Origin: Bradyrhizobium sp. CCBAU 51627
GTDB lineage: Bacteria; Pseudomonadota; Alphaproteobacteria; Rhizobiales; Xanthobacteraceae
Direction: 5' to 3'
DNA: 64,000 nt
Assembly (NCBI RefSeq): GCF_028128765.1
Contig: NZ_LBJG01000005.1
Span: 186,001-250,000, forward strand
This document shows positions 17,537-27,887 of this stretch, one piece after another. How positions within the stretch are numbered: position 1 is the first letter of the stretch; every line of letters begins with the position of its first letter. Made by a program: the position numbers and the translations under genes. The notes beneath the pieces are model-generated. The model was not told the origin of the DNA and ran no database searches. It was given only the letters and a program-made list of their open reading frames with translations.

Positions 17537-18217
17537 CTACGCATTGCCGGTCACCAAGAGAACAGCTTGAATCACATAACCGGTCAACGTCCGTAGTATT
17601 GCTGAAATAACATCAAGATTTAGACCGAACTGGGAACCCGCCAGCGGCAGCAGGATCAACAGAGAAATCAGGATCAGCATGCCGAACGGCTCGAGCCGCG
17701 ATAGCGGCAGGGCGAGCGACCGTGGCAACAGCCCGACCGCGACCCGCCCGCCGTCGAGCGGCGGGATTGGCATCATGTTGAAGACGGCCAGCACGGCATT
17801 GATCAGCAGCGCATTCTTGAGATTGTCAAAGATCCATTGCGCCGAACCGGCGGGCGCCCACGGCAAAGCGTGGAGGGCGAGGCCCGCGACGAGCGCCAGC
17901 AGGATGTTCGTGATCGGACCGGCCAGGGCGACCCAGACCATGTCGAGCTTCGGGTGGTTGAGATTGCGAAAATTCACCGGCACCGGCTTGGCATAACCGA
18001 ACAGGAACGGCGAGTGCGCAAACAGCAGCATCGCCGGCAGGATCAGGGTGCCGAACGGGTCGATATGGCGGAGCGGGTTGAAGCTGACGCGGCCAAGCTG
18101 CCAGGCGGTGTTGTCGCCGAGCCGGTGCGCGACGAAGCCATGAGCGGCTTCGTGAAAGGTGATGGCGAGCACCAGCGGCAGCACCCACACCGAGAGGTCA
18201 TAAAAGGAAATGTTCAC
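17537..18217 (-). CDS. Site-2 protease family membrane metalloprotease (M50)
   Basis: 226 residues, the compact M50B form without PDZ or CBS domains. The zinc motif HExxH is in ITFHEAAHGFVAHRLGD in the first helix. NPLRHIDPFGT, characteristic of this subgroup, follows. The second metal region is FNMMPIPPLDGGRV, whose Asp is the third zinc ligand. About five to six hydrophobic segments are present. The target protein is unknown. The upstream neighbour on the same strand is the LysR gene, 67 bases away. Confidence 0.93.
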   Translation of the reverse strand: MNISFYDLSVWVLPLVLAITFHEAAHGFVAHRLGDNTAWQLGRVSFNPLRHIDPFGTLILPAMLLFAHSPFLFGYAKPVPVNFRNLNHPKLDMVWVALAGPITNILLALVAGLALHALPWAPAGSAQWIFDNLKNALLINAVLAVFNMMPIPPLDGGRVAVGLLPRSLALPLSRLEPFGMLILISLLILLPLAGSQFGLNLDVISAILRTLTGYVIQAVLLVTGNA

Positions 18218-18284
18218 GTCGCATCCCGCCCGGTTTGCCTATCGCCTTGCAGACGACCAACCGGCGGTGCAGCAACGCTTCAGC

Positions 18285-19151
18285 TCAACATAGGGTGCTT
18301 GGTTCCGAAATGCCACGCTGCAAATGATCGGCGAACAGCGCCGCGGGACGTGACAGGCCGCGCGCGCGGTGCAGGCGGATGTCAGCCATGGGCAGCGGCG
18401 GCAGACCGTCGCATGATCCGAGCTGGCGCAGGCGGGGCGGCAGGGTTCCTGCCTTGACCACGGTGACAGCGAGGCCCTGTGCCGCGATCGATCCCACTCC
18501 CGCCAGCGTCCGGCCGACAAAGGCCAGCCGCCACGACCGGCCGGCGCGATCCAGCGCGTCAGCGGCCCATTGCCGAAACAGGCAGCCGGGCGGATAGAGC
18601 GCGACGGGCAGGGGATCGTCGTTAGCCGCGCCGTAAGATACAGCCGCTGCCCAGACGGCCTGCTCCTGCCGCAACAGTTCGCCGTCGCCGCGTCCCTGCG
18701 GATGCATGGCGATCACGAGGTCATAGGCCTCGCCGAGCCGAGCCGGCATGGTCGCGGTCAGCCCGGTCTCGATCTCGACCCGAACCGCCGGATGATCTTT
18801 GGCGAAGCTCGCGAGCAAGGGCGGAACGATGAGGGTGCCGTAATCGTCCATAACGCCGAGGCGGACGACGGCCTCCGGCTTGCGTCCGCGCAACGCGCCG
18901 ACGGCTTCGGCATGGAGAGCAAGGATACGCTGCGCATAGGCGCACAGTTCGTCACCCGCCGCGGTCGGCACGACGCCGGTTCGATTGCGCTGAAACAGTG
19001 TTGTGCCAAGCCGCTGTTCGAGGCGTCGGACCTGCACGCTCACCGCCGACTGGGTCCGGTTGAGCTGATCGGCCGCGCGCGTGAACGAACGATGCTCGGC
19101 GACGGCGAGAAAAGCCTTGAGCAGATCGGGATCGAGGTCGGGCGCGGTCAT
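18285..19151 (-). CDS. LysR family transcriptional regulator
   Basis: 288 residues. The N-terminal winged HTH is at about residues 9-66: LLKAFLAVAEHRSFTRAADQLNRTQSAVSVQVRRLEQRLGTTLF. A co-inducer-binding domain follows, from about residue 95. It is divergent from the EamA exporter gene at 19242 across a 90-base region, the common arrangement for a LysR regulator and its target. A 9-bp palindrome GGAAATTCC (19176-19184) lies between them. The effector is unknown. Confidence 0.92.
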   Translation of the reverse strand: MTAPDLDPDLLKAFLAVAEHRSFTRAADQLNRTQSAVSVQVRRLEQRLGTTLFQRNRTGVVPTAAGDELCAYAQRILALHAEAVGALRGRKPEAVVRLGVMDDYGTLIVPPLLASFAKDHPAVRVEIETGLTATMPARLGEAYDLVIAMHPQGRGDGELLRQEQAVWAAAVSYGAANDDPLPVALYPPGCLFRQWAADALDRAGRSWRLAFVGRTLAGVGSIAAQGLAVTVVKAGTLPPRLRQLGSCDGLPPLPMADIRLHRARGLSRPAALFADHLQRGISEPSTLC

Positions 19152-19241
19152 GACCGAACGTTATCCCAGCATGACGGAAATTCCATTCCCAGTTTCCGCA
19201 CGGCCCGTATGCTGTCCGTCACGCATTCGAGGGGAGGGATC

Positions 19242-20153
19242 GTGGGTGAGATTCTTGGTGTTCTGGCCGCGGTGCTGTCGAGCGCGCTGGGCGGCAGTTC
19301 GATCGGCGCGACGCGCTATCTCGTGACGAGCATCGATCCACTCGCGATCGGCTCGTTCCGGTTCGGCGTCGGTTTCCTGCTGCTGCTGCCGCTCACATGG
19401 CTGCGAGGGGACCGCTGGCCGGTGCGCGGCGACTGGGCGGCCGTGATCGGGCTCGGCATCCTGTTCTTCGCGCTGTTTCCGATCCTGTTCAACGCATCGC
19501 TGATCTTCACGACGGCCGCGCGCGGCGCGCTTGCGCTGTCGACGCTGCCGCTGCTGACGCTGGTGATTGGCGCTGCGCTCGGCAGCGAAGCGCTGACCTG
19601 GCGCAAATCGATCGGTGTCGTGGTGGCGACATCAGGCGTTGCCGTGGCGCTGCTCACCGACCTCAGCTCAGCGCCGTCTGGTGCCTGGCGCGGCGATCTC
19701 CTGATGATGGCGGCTGCGCTGTGCATGGCGCTGTACGGCATCTGGTCGAAGCCGCTGATCCGGCGCTCAAGTCCCATCGCCTTCACGACGATGAGCATGG
19801 CGGCGGGCGCTGCCTGCCTCATCCTGCTCTCGTGCTTCCGCGGCAGCTTTGCGCCCGTCGCAGGCTTCGGCGCGCCGCAATGGCTGGCCGCGCTCTATCT
19901 CGGCGCCTTCGGGGCGGCGCTGACCTTTTATCTCTGGGCCTTCGCACTGGAGCGAACGACGCCGACGCGCGTGGCGATCTCGGTGACGGTCAATCCGATC
20001 ACGGCATCGCTGGTCGGCGCGTGGTTATTGCACGAGCCGCTGCGCTGGAATCTAGGGGTGGGCATCGTCGCGGTGTTTGCAGGCATTTGGCTGGCCACGA
20101 CGACTGGACTGCATGTTCGGGCTACCAGGATCCCGGCTTCGAGCCGGCCATGA
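19242..20153 (+). CDS. EamA/DMT family transporter
   Basis: 303 residues with about ten membrane helices in two EamA repeats, the normal size for drug/metabolite exporters. The second repeat contains FGAALTFYLWAFALERTTPTRVAISVTVNPITAS, a typical family signature. The frame is open far upstream, but GGGGAGGGA sits about 4 bases before GTG 19242 and translation from there begins MGEILGVLAAVLSS, directly at the first helix. The substrate is unknown; it is probably controlled by the divergent LysR regulator. Convergent with the next gene (2-base gap). Confidence 0.9.
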   Translation: MGEILGVLAAVLSSALGGSSIGATRYLVTSIDPLAIGSFRFGVGFLLLLPLTWLRGDRWPVRGDWAAVIGLGILFFALFPILFNASLIFTTAARGALALSTLPLLTLVIGAALGSEALTWRKSIGVVVATSGVAVALLTDLSSAPSGAWRGDLLMMAAALCMALYGIWSKPLIRRSSPIAFTTMSMAAGAACLILLSCFRGSFAPVAGFGAPQWLAALYLGAFGAALTFYLWAFALERTTPTRVAISVTVNPITASLVGAWLLHEPLRWNLGVGIVAVFAGIWLATTTGLHVRATRIPASSRP

Positions 20154-20155
20154 CC

Positions 20156-20548
20156 TCACGCCGGGATCGTTGTCTCGTATTGCGTCAGGCCGTCGTCGAG
20201 CTTCACCCAGGCGAGCTTTTCCGAGACCCAGATGTGCTCGGTCGGCGCGAAGGAGTTGCGGTCATCGAAGGTCGCGAGCGCCACGCCCGCGAGCGTGCCG
20301 TTGCGCCGCCAGGCGAACAGCCGCGTGCCGCAGGTCTTGCAGAACACGCGGTCGATGTTGTCGGACGACGCGTAGCGCCCGGTGTCGCCCGCGACGGTCA
20401 GCGCCTTCTGATCGAACTGGGCGCGGGCGAAGTAGGGCGAGCCCATTGCCTTCTGGCAGATGCGGCAATGACAGATGCGCACATTCAGCGGCTCGCCCTC
20501 CGCCTTGAACCGCACCGCGCCGCACAGGCATCCACCTTCCCGGATCAT
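20156..20548 (-). CDS. GFA family protein (glutathione-dependent formaldehyde-activating enzyme fold)
   Basis: 130 residues. The zinc-binding cysteines are visible: GGCLCGAVRF near the start, CHCRICQKAMGSPYFA, and CKTCGTRLF. The GFA/DUF636 fold binds zinc and in one characterised member accelerates S-hydroxymethylglutathione formation; most members have unknown function. ATG 20548 (MIREGGCLC) is chosen over 20626 because the family begins there. It follows the SDR gene at 20556 by 7 bases, so it is likely the last gene of the minus-strand arm of the LacI-controlled locus, though its role in sugar catabolism is unclear. Confidence 0.88.
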   Translation of the reverse strand: MIREGGCLCGAVRFKAEGEPLNVRICHCRICQKAMGSPYFARAQFDQKALTVAGDTGRYASSDNIDRVFCKTCGTRLFAWRRNGTLAGVALATFDDRNSFAPTEHIWVSEKLAWVKLDDGLTQYETTIPA

Positions 20549-20555
20549 GTCTGTC

Positions 20556-21302
20556 TCAATAGGTTGCGCGTCCGCCGGAGATGTCGAAAACGGCGCCTGT
20601 CGAGAACGCGCAGTCTTCGGATGCAAGCCAGGCTACCATCGCGGCCAGCTCTTCCACCAGCACGAACCGCGCCTTGGGGATTTTCGACAGCATGAAGTCG
20701 ATGTGCTGTTGCGTCATCTGGTCGAAGATCGCGGTTTTCGCCGCTGCCGGAGTCACCGCATTCACGAGAATGTCGTGGGCAGCGAGCTCCTTGCCGAGCG
20801 ACTTCGTCAGCGCGATCAGGCCGGCCTTGGAGGCGGAATAGTGCGCGGCGTTCGGATTGCCTTCCTTGCCGGCGATCGAGGCGATGTTGACGATGCGCCC
20901 GTATTTCTGTTGGAGCATCACCGGCACGATCGCCTTGCAGACGATGAAGGGGCCGTCGAGGTTGATGCGCAGCACCTTGCGCCATTCCCCGAGATCGGTT
21001 TCCCAGACCGGCTTGTTGACGCCGGCAATGCCGGCATTGTTGACGAGGATGTCGATCTTGCCGAACGCGGCCAGGGTCGCATCGCGCGCCTCTTCGACGC
21101 CGGCGCTGTCGGTGACGTCGACCTTGAAGACTTTGGTGTTGTCGCCGATCTCCTTTGCGGTCTTCTCGGCCAGCGCGGCATCGAAATCCCAGATCGCCAC
21201 CTTGGCGCCGGAGGCGACGAAGCGCTCGGCAATGGCACGGCCAAAGCCCTGCGCGCCGCCGGTGACGACAGCGACGCGGCCGTTGAGATCGATCTGGTTC
21301 AT
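20556..21302 (-). CDS. SDR family NAD(P)-dependent dehydrogenase (sugar-type)
   Basis: 248 residues, classical SDR. The cofactor motif is TGGAQGFGRAIAERF (residues ~14-28), followed by NNAGIAG and the catalytic Ser-Tyr-Lys with HYSASKAGLIALTKSLGKEL. An Asp after the second strand (IWDFDAAL) favours NAD(H). The annotated frame continues to 21413, but ATG 21302 (MNQIDLNGRVAVVTGG) is the family start. It lies 16 bases after the next SDR gene in the minus-strand arm and is inferred to oxidise a sugar, or a keto-acid intermediate, in the locus. Confidence 0.9.
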   Translation of the reverse strand: MNQIDLNGRVAVVTGGAQGFGRAIAERFVASGAKVAIWDFDAALAEKTAKEIGDNTKVFKVDVTDSAGVEEARDATLAAFGKIDILVNNAGIAGVNKPVWETDLGEWRKVLRINLDGPFIVCKAIVPVMLQQKYGRIVNIASIAGKEGNPNAAHYSASKAGLIALTKSLGKELAAHDILVNAVTPAAAKTAIFDQMTQQHIDFMLSKIPKARFVLVEELAAMVAWLASEDCAFSTGAVFDISGGRATY

Positions 21303-21318
21303 GCTGGGGCCTTTGGCG

Positions 21319-22050
21319 TCAGAGCATGTAGCCGCCATCGACGACAAGGTCGACGCCGGTGGTGAAGGCGCTCTCGTCGCTGCCGAGATAGACCGCCATG
21401 GCCGCGATCTCATCCGCGGTGCCGAGCCGGCCCATCTTCTGGCGGGAGATGAACATCTCCTTGCCTTGCGGTCCCTGCGCGGCGGCGCGGTCGAGCATCG
21501 AGGGGGTCTCGACGGTGCCGGGGCAGATCGAGTTGCAGCGGATGCCCTTGGTGATGAAGTCGAGCGCTACGGCGCGGCTCAGCAGCGACACCGCCGCCTT
21601 GGAAGAGCTGTAGACGTAGCGGTTGGCCGGCGGCCGCAGTGCCGCGCAGGACGAGATGTTGACGATGCTGCCGCCGCCGCCCGCGATCATGTCGGGCAGG
21701 AAGGCCTTGATGGTCCGGTGCATCGACTTGACGTTGAGGTCGAACGAGAAATCGAAATCCTCTTCCGAGCACTCCAGGATGGTGCCGTGATGCACGAAGC
21801 CGGCCGCGTTGAGCAGGATGTCGATCCTGCCGACGCGCTTGGCAAAGGCGTTGACGTCGGCGGTGTTGCGGACGTCGAGCTTTGCGACTTCGGCAATGCC
21901 TTCCTTGGTCAGGCCCGCGATGCCGGCCTCGTTGATGTCGGTGGCGATGACGGTCGCGCCTTCGCGCGCGAATGCGATGGCGCATGCGCGCCCGATGCCC
22001 GCCGCTGCCGCCGTGATGACGGCGCGCTTGCCCTTGAGGCGGTCTGCCAT
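21319..22050 (-). CDS. SDR family oxidoreductase (2-keto-3-deoxy-L-fuconate dehydrogenase-like)
   Basis: 243 residues. The cofactor site is ITAAAAGIGRACAIAFA, with Asp in ATDINEAG indicating NAD. Then come LLNAAGFVHHGTILECSEEDFDFSFDLNVKSMHRTI and the catalytic YVYSSSKAAVSLL. The overall pattern resembles the 2-keto-3-deoxy-L-fuconate 4-dehydrogenase / BDH2-type subgroup; this is family resemblance from memory, not a search. In such pathways the enzyme oxidises a 2-keto-3-deoxy acid. It sits between the other SDR and the dehydratase and is probably in the same transcript, although an 82-base palindromic repeat separates it from the dehydratase gene. Confidence 0.88.
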   Translation of the reverse strand: MADRLKGKRAVITAAAAGIGRACAIAFAREGATVIATDINEAGIAGLTKEGIAEVAKLDVRNTADVNAFAKRVGRIDILLNAAGFVHHGTILECSEEDFDFSFDLNVKSMHRTIKAFLPDMIAGGGGSIVNISSCAALRPPANRYVYSSSKAAVSLLSRAVALDFITKGIRCNSICPGTVETPSMLDRAAAQGPQGKEMFISRQKMGRLGTADEIAAMAVYLGSDESAFTTGVDLVVDGGYML

Positions 22051-22090
22051 GTTGTTCTTCTCCTCACCTGAAACTGTATATCGGACGCCT

Positions 22091-22172
22091 CATTGCGAGG
22101 AGCGAAGCGCCGGAGCAATCCGGGACTCTCTCCGCGGAGATATCTCTGGATTGCTTCGCTTCGCTCGCAATG
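22091..22172. repeat. Palindromic intergenic repeat (CATTGCGAG...CTCGCAATG type)
   Basis: The left arm begins CATTGCGAGGAGCGAAGCG and reaches GCAATCC. The right arm is GGATTGCTTCGCTTCGCTCG followed by CAATG, an imperfect inverted repeat that would form a long hairpin. A related element is at 53673-53786. It sits between the dehydratase and SDR genes. Such elements are common between Bradyrhizobium genes. Confidence 0.8.
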
Positions 22173-22184
22173 ACGCTGTGACGG

Positions 22185-24014
22185 CTAGTGATTGTCCCGC
22201 GGCACGCCGAACGCGGAAGCGACGTTCTGGTAGCGCGTGGCGAGCTCTATGCATCCGCCGGTCGATTGCTGGCCGACGGTGTTGCGATAGATCTCCTGCC
22301 AGGGCGTCTGGTTCGGCGGATGCTTGAAGCCGCCGGCGGCCTTGAGCGCGGCGTGGCGCTTCTTGAGTTCCTCGTCCGAGATGAGGATGTTGGCGCTGCC
22401 CTGGTTGAGGTCGATGCGCACCCTGTCGCCGGTCTTCAGGATCGCGAGCCCGCCGTTGGCGGCAGCTTCCGGCGAGGCGTTCAGGATCGACGGCGAGCCC
22501 GAAGTGCCGGACTGACGGCCGTCGCCGATGCAGGGCAGGGACAGGATACCGCGCTTGATCAGGGCGGCGGGCGGCTGCATGTTCACGACCTCGGCGCCGC
22601 CGGGGTAGCCGATCGGCCCGGTGCCGCGGATGAACAGCACGCAATGCTCGTCGATCTCGAGCGAGGCATCGTCGATCCGCGCGTGATAGTCCTCCGGACC
22701 CTCGAACACGATGGCGCGGCCCTCGAAGGCGTTCAGGTCCTTCGGATTGCTCAAATAGCGGTCGCGGAATTCCTTCGAGATCACGCTGGTCTTCATGATC
22801 GCGGAATCGAACAGATTGCCCCTCAGCACCAGGAAGCCGGCATCCTTCACCAGCGGCTTGTCGTAAGCCCAGATCACGTCGTTGTCGGGCGTGGGTGCAT
22901 TCTTGCAATTCTCGCCGATGCCCTTGCCGTTCACGGTGACTGCGTCCTCATGGATGCGCTTGTGTTTCATCAACTCGCGTACCACGGCCGGCACGCCGCC
23001 GGCGCGGTGGAATTCCTCGCCGAGATAGAAGCCTGCCGGCTGCATGTTGACCAGAAGCGGCACGTCGTGGCCGAATTTTTGCCAATCGTCGATGGACAGC
23101 TCCACGCCGATATGGCGGGCGAGAGCATTGATGTGAATCGGCGCGTTGGTCGAGCCGCCGATCGCCGAGTTGATCACGATGCAGTTCTCGAACGCCTTGC
23201 GGGTCAGGATGTCCGACGGCTTGAGGTCCTCCCAGACCATCTCGACGATGCGTTTTCCCGTCTCATAGGAGATCTGGCCGCGTTCGCGGTAGGGCGCGGG
23301 GATGGCCGCGCAGCCCGGCAGCGAAAAGCCGAGGGCTTCGGCGAGCCCGTTCATGGTCGAGGCCGTGCCCATGGTGTTGCAATGGCCGACCGAGGGCGCC
23401 GAAGACGCCACGATCTCCATGAATTCTTCATAGTCGATCTCGCCGGCGGCGAGCCGCTCGCGCGACTTCCACACGATGGTGCCGGAGCCCGTGCGCTCGC
23501 CGTTGTGCCAGCCGTTGAGCATCGGGCCGCCCGACAGCACGATCGCGGGCAGATTGACGGTCGCGGCCGCCATCATGCAGGCCGGCGTGGTCTTGTCGCA
23601 GCCGGTGGTCAGCACCACGCCGTCGAGCGGATAGCCGTAGAGCACCTCGACGAGGCCGAGATAAGCCAGGTTGCGGTCCAGTGCCGCGGTCGGGCGCTTG
23701 CCGGTCTCCTGAATGGGGTGGGTGGGGAATTCCATCGCAATGCCGCCGGCCTCGCGGATGCCCTCGCGGACGCGGTGGGCCAGTTCGAGGTGATGGCGGT
23801 TGCAGGGGGAGAGGTCGTTGCCGGTCTGGGCGATGCCGATGATCGGTTTGCCGGACTGTAGTTCGGCGCGGGTGAGGCCGAAATTCAGATAGCGCTCCAT
23901 ATAGAGCGCGGTCATGCCCGGATTATGCGGGTTGTTGAACCAGTCCTGCGAGCGAAGGTGGCGGCGGGGGCCGTTGCCGGCGGGCGCATGCCCGTTGGTT
24001 GGTGTTTTTGTCAT
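22185..24014 (-). CDS. IlvD/Edd family sugar-acid dehydratase
   Basis: 609 residues. It has the family's Fe-S cluster cysteines in [16 protein letters not shown] and [20 protein letters not shown], and the C-terminal catalytic-serine segment [40 protein letters not shown] is also typical. Length and sequence fit the aldonate branch (arabinonate, xylonate, galactonate or fuconate dehydratases), which yields a 2-keto-3-deoxy acid, rather than the branched-chain IlvD. AAGGAG lies 8 bases before ATG 24014, so that start is preferred to the TTG at 24029. A LacI-type operator is located about 140 bases upstream. First gene of the minus-strand catabolic arm. Confidence 0.9.
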   Translation of the reverse strand: MTKTPTNGHAPAGNGPRRHLRSQDWFNNPHNPGMTALYMERYLNFGLTRAELQSGKPIIGIAQTGNDLSPCNRHHLELAHRVREGIREAGGIAMEFPTHPIQETGKRPTAALDRNLAYLGLVEVLYGYPLDGVVLTTGCDKTTPACMMAAATVNLPAIVLSGGPMLNGWHNGERTGSGTIVWKSRERLAAGEIDYEEFMEIVASSAPSVGHCNTMGTASTMNGLAEALGFSLPGCAAIPAPYRERGQISYETGKRIVEMVWEDLKPSDILTRKAFENCIVINSAIGGSTNAPIHINALARHIGVELSIDDWQKFGHDVPLLVNMQPAGFYLGEEFHRAGGVPAVVRELMKHKRIHEDAVTVNGKGIGENCKNAPTPDNDVIWAYDKPLVKDAGFLVLRGNLFDSAIMKTSVISKEFRDRYLSNPKDLNAFEGRAIVFEGPEDYHARIDDASLEIDEHCVLFIRGTGPIGYPGGAEVVNMQPPAALIKRGILSLPCIGDGRQSGTSGSPSILNASPEAAANGGLAILKTGDRVRIDLNQGSANILISDEELKKRHAALKAAGGFKHPPNQTPWQEIYRNTVGQQSTGGCIELATRYQNVASAFGVPRDNH

Positions 24015-24141
24015 TGGTTTCTCCTTCAATGCAAACGCACGGGCCGACGTCGGGAATGTCGATCGGTGCGCTGCCCGGCAGCGCGAGCAGGTAACAACAG
24101 CCCGCCTGCTGGCGAACGTTTCCTCACAATTGCGATACTAC

Positions 24142-25239
24142 TCATGGGTCGTTGGTAACGCTATCATTTTGTGCGACCGACGACCATTGGTCCGTGCGCG
24201 GGCCGGCTGCGGGCCGGGGTGTTTGTGAGCTCTGTCGCTCGATCACGGTGAAGCCGAGATCGAGCACGGGCTGTTCCGGGCGCCTCCCTTCGATCGCCTC
24301 GATCAGCATCGTCGCAGCCGTGCTGCCCATCTCGTAGCGGTTGGTCCGTACGCTCGTCAGTGTCGGCACTGAGGAAGCCATGAATTCGAGGTCGTTAAAG
24401 CCGACGATCGCGATCTGCTCGGGGACGGCGATTTCCCGGCGCCGGCACTCGAAGAGAACGCCGAGCGCGAGGTCGTCATTGGCGCAGAACACTGCGTCGA
24501 TGTCGCTCTCGCGCGCGATCAGATCGGCGAACAGCGCGCCGCCGAGCGTCACCGAGGTCGGGGTCGCCGTGGTGACGATCAATCTTGGGTCGTAAAGGCC
24601 CGCCTCCTTCATGGCCGCGACATAGCCGTCGAGCCGGCGCTGCACCCGCGGGTCCATGCGTGCGCCGACGAAGCCGATCCTGCGACGCCCTTGGTCGAAC
24701 AGATGCGCAATCGCCGCGCGGGCCGCATCATAATGGGAAAAGCCGATCATCATATCGACCGGCTTGGGCCCAATCTCCATGATCTGGACGATCGGGCAGT
24801 CGGCCGCCTCCAGCATCGCGCGCGATTCCGCGGTCTGGTCGATCCCCGTGACGATCAGTCCAGCGGGCTTCTGCGCCAGAAACAGGCGGAGCAGCTTCTC
24901 TTCCTGGAGAATACTGTAGCGGGTGTTGGACAGCTGGATCGAGTAGCGGCTGCCTTCGGAGGCGTCATAAATGCCCCGCAGCACGTCGGAGAACACGTTG
25001 TTGGTCAGTGACGGAATCAAGACACCAATGACCTCGGTGCGCTGCGAGGCGAGCGCGCGTGCCGCAAGGTTGGGCACATAGCCGAGCTCCCGGGCCGCGC
25101 TTTCGACCCGCGTCCGCTTGGCAACCGACAGTGCCTCGGGATTGCGGAAGAAGCGGGACGCCGTAATCGGGCTGACGCCGGCGAGCTCGGCAACTTCTGC
25201 CAGCCGAATCTTGCCAGACTTGGTGCGCTTTCGTCCCAT
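24142..25239 (-). CDS. LacI family transcriptional regulator
   Basis: 365 residues. HTH at about residues 12-58 (IRLAEVAELAGVSPITASRFFRNPEALS, then the hinge-helix region GYVPNLAARALASQ). The sugar-binding periplasmic-protein-like domain includes VIGVLIPSLTNNVFSDVLRGI, RRIGFVGARMDPRVQRRLDGY, DIDAVFCANDDLALGVLFECR and AIVGFNDLEF. It resembles the gluconate-repressor (GntR, LacI-type) branch. Operators of matching sequence flank it: 25282-25295 in the divergent promoter region and 24153-24166 inside its own last codons, upstream of the dehydratase. It is therefore the likely repressor of both arms, induced by a pathway sugar or acid. Confidence 0.93.
   Translation of the reverse strand: MGRKRTKSGKIRLAEVAELAGVSPITASRFFRNPEALSVAKRTRVESAARELGYVPNLAARALASQRTEVIGVLIPSLTNNVFSDVLRGIYDASEGSRYSIQLSNTRYSILQEEKLLRLFLAQKPAGLIVTGIDQTAESRAMLEAADCPIVQIMEIGPKPVDMMIGFSHYDAARAAIAHLFDQGRRRIGFVGARMDPRVQRRLDGYVAAMKEAGLYDPRLIVTTATPTSVTLGGALFADLIARESDIDAVFCANDDLALGVLFECRRREIAVPEQIAIVGFNDLEFMASSVPTLTSVRTNRYEMGSTAATMLIEAIEGRRPEQPVLDLGFTVIERQSSQTPRPAAGPRTDQWSSVAQNDSVTNDP
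24153..24166. promoter_or_regulatory. LacI-type operator O1, upstream of the dehydratase gene
   Basis: TGGTAACGCTATCA, a pseudo-palindrome with the central CG typical of LacI operators. It matches the reverse complement of O2 (25282-25295) at 12 of 14 positions. It overlaps the last codons of the lacI gene and precedes the dehydratase start by about 140 bases on the minus strand. Confidence 0.75.
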
Positions 25240-25281
25240 TTGTTGCTATTAACACAGTCACCCGCGCAAACAAAGGAACGT

Positions 25282-25295
25282 TGACAGCGCTACCA
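25282..25295. promoter_or_regulatory. LacI-type operator O2, between lacI and the ABC operon
   Basis: TGACAGCGCTACCA, reading TGGTAGCGCTGTCA on the other strand. It lies in the 204-base divergent region, 43 bases from the lacI start and about 150 bases before the ABC ATPase gene, and is placed to control both directions. Confidence 0.75.
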
Positions 25296-25443
25296 GCAAA
25301 GACTAACCAAAGACCAAATTGCCAAACCCGCACAAACTGCCGACAATGTTGCCCGTTAAGGGGGCTTCGGGTCGGCGAAGTTCAGAAAAACAAGACGGTG
25401 GCGGCGCGACAGTTGCGCCGTCTAAGTCGGAGGAGGGAGCTAG

Positions 25444-26505
<1,062 letters not shown>

Positions 26506-26559
26506 CGGCGCTTCGGGACTCAAAGACTGCCAAACACAAATATAAAATTCAGGGAGAGA

Positions 26560-27876
26560 ATGATGAGCGATTTCGACAGGCGCAGTGTGCTTAAAGCCGG
26601 CTTGGGCGGCGCGGCTTTGCTCGCCGGCCCGGGGATTGTCCCCGTCCGGGCGGCGACTTGGACCAACACGCCGGAGCCCAACGCCTCCATCCGCGTGCTG
26701 CGCTGGAAGCAGTTCATCCAGGCCGAGTTCGACAAGTTCGCCGAGCAGACAAAGAAGTTCTCCGAGAAGACCGGCGTCAAGGTGAAGCTCGAGGCCGAGA
26801 GCTGGGAAGACATCCGTCCGAAGGCGGCGGTCGCGGCCAATGTCGGCGCCGGCCCCGATCTCATCATCGGCACGCTCGATGACCCCCACAAATTCCCGGA
26901 GAAGCTGATCGACGTCACCGACATCGCCCAATATCTCGGGGCCCAATATGGCGGCTGGTATCCGGTCGCCGAAAAGTACGGCAAGAAGGGCAATGGCTGG
27001 ATCGCGATTCCGCAAGGCGCGACCGGCGGCTGCATGAACTATCGCACTAGCCACATGAAGGCCGCGGGATTCGAGCAATTCCCGAAGGACACCGCCGGCT
27101 TCCTCAAGCTCTGCCAGGCGTTGAAGAAGAACAACACCCCGGCCGGCTTCGCGCTCGGTCATGCCACCGGCGATGCCAACGGCTGGTGTCAATGGGCGCT
27201 GTGGGCGTTCGGCGGCAAGGTCGTCAACGAGAAGAACGAGGTGGTGCTCGATTCCCCCGAGACGGTCGCGGCCCTCGAATACGTCAAGCAGCTCTATGCG
27301 ACGTTCATTCCGGGCGTGCTGTCATGGAACGATTCGAATAACAACAAGGCCTTCCTCAACGGCGAAATCAGTCTCACCCTGAACGGCATCTCGATCTGGA
27401 CGGTAGGTAAGAACTCTCCTGATCCCAAGCAGCAGGAGATCGCCAAGGACATGGACCATGCGCCCATGCCGATCGGCCCCGTGGGCAAGCCGACCGAGCA
27501 GCAGAACGTCCTGGTCTACTACGGCTACAAGCACTCGAAGTATCCGAAGGCGGTCAAGGAATACATCAAGTTCATGATGGACAAGGAGAACTACGACGCC
27601 TGGGAGGTCGCCTCCAACGGCTACGTCTCGCCGCCGCTCCCGGCCTACAACGACAACCCGGTCTGGACCTCCGATCCCAAGATCACGCCGTACCGCGACT
27701 GCCTCAAGCGCTGCCTGGACAATGGTTATGCCGGCGATCTCGGCTACGCCTCGGCAGCGGTCATGGGCGACTTCGTCGTGGTCGACATGTTCGCCGAAGC
27801 CGCCTCCGGCTCGGCCACGCCGCAGGAAGCTGCCAAGCGCGCCGCCGAGCGCGCCAAGCGCTACTACCAGGTCTGA
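26560..27876 (+). CDS. ABC sugar transporter substrate-binding protein (CUT1), Tat signal
   Basis: 438 residues, family 1 extracellular solute-binding protein. The N-terminus DRRSVLKAGLGGAALLAGPG, with a cleavage-type VRAA near residue 30, matches a twin-arginine signal, so it is predicted to be exported folded to the periplasm. No lipobox is seen. The binding domain has the usual segments, for example WKQFIQAEFDKFAEQTKKF and VKLEAESWEDIRPK, and a conserved hydrophobic LTLNGISIW. The ligand cannot be deduced from sequence alone; its association with a KDPG-type pathway suggests a hexose, a hexonate or an oligosaccharide. A UUCG-capped hairpin follows the stop codon. Confidence 0.93.
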   Translation: MMSDFDRRSVLKAGLGGAALLAGPGIVPVRAATWTNTPEPNASIRVLRWKQFIQAEFDKFAEQTKKFSEKTGVKVKLEAESWEDIRPKAAVAANVGAGPDLIIGTLDDPHKFPEKLIDVTDIAQYLGAQYGGWYPVAEKYGKKGNGWIAIPQGATGGCMNYRTSHMKAAGFEQFPKDTAGFLKLCQALKKNNTPAGFALGHATGDANGWCQWALWAFGGKVVNEKNEVVLDSPETVAALEYVKQLYATFIPGVLSWNDSNNNKAFLNGEISLTLNGISIWTVGKNSPDPKQQEIAKDMDHAPMPIGPVGKPTEQQNVLVYYGYKHSKYPKAVKEYIKFMMDKENYDAWEVASNGYVSPPLPAYNDNPVWTSDPKITPYRDCLKRCLDNGYAGDLGYASAAVMGDFVVVDMFAEAASGSATPQEAAKRAAERAKRYYQV

Positions 27877-27887
27877 TCCGCTAGCGC

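Noticed and set aside
19176-19184. GGAAATTCC as a LysR operator for the EamA exporter
   Set aside because: Only a 9-bp palindrome with no T-N11-A structure; too weak to list as a site.
22090-22908. 272-residue minus-strand ORF over the palindromic repeat and dehydratase end
   Set aside because: Alternate frame of the dehydratase gene with Arg-rich composition; no family match.
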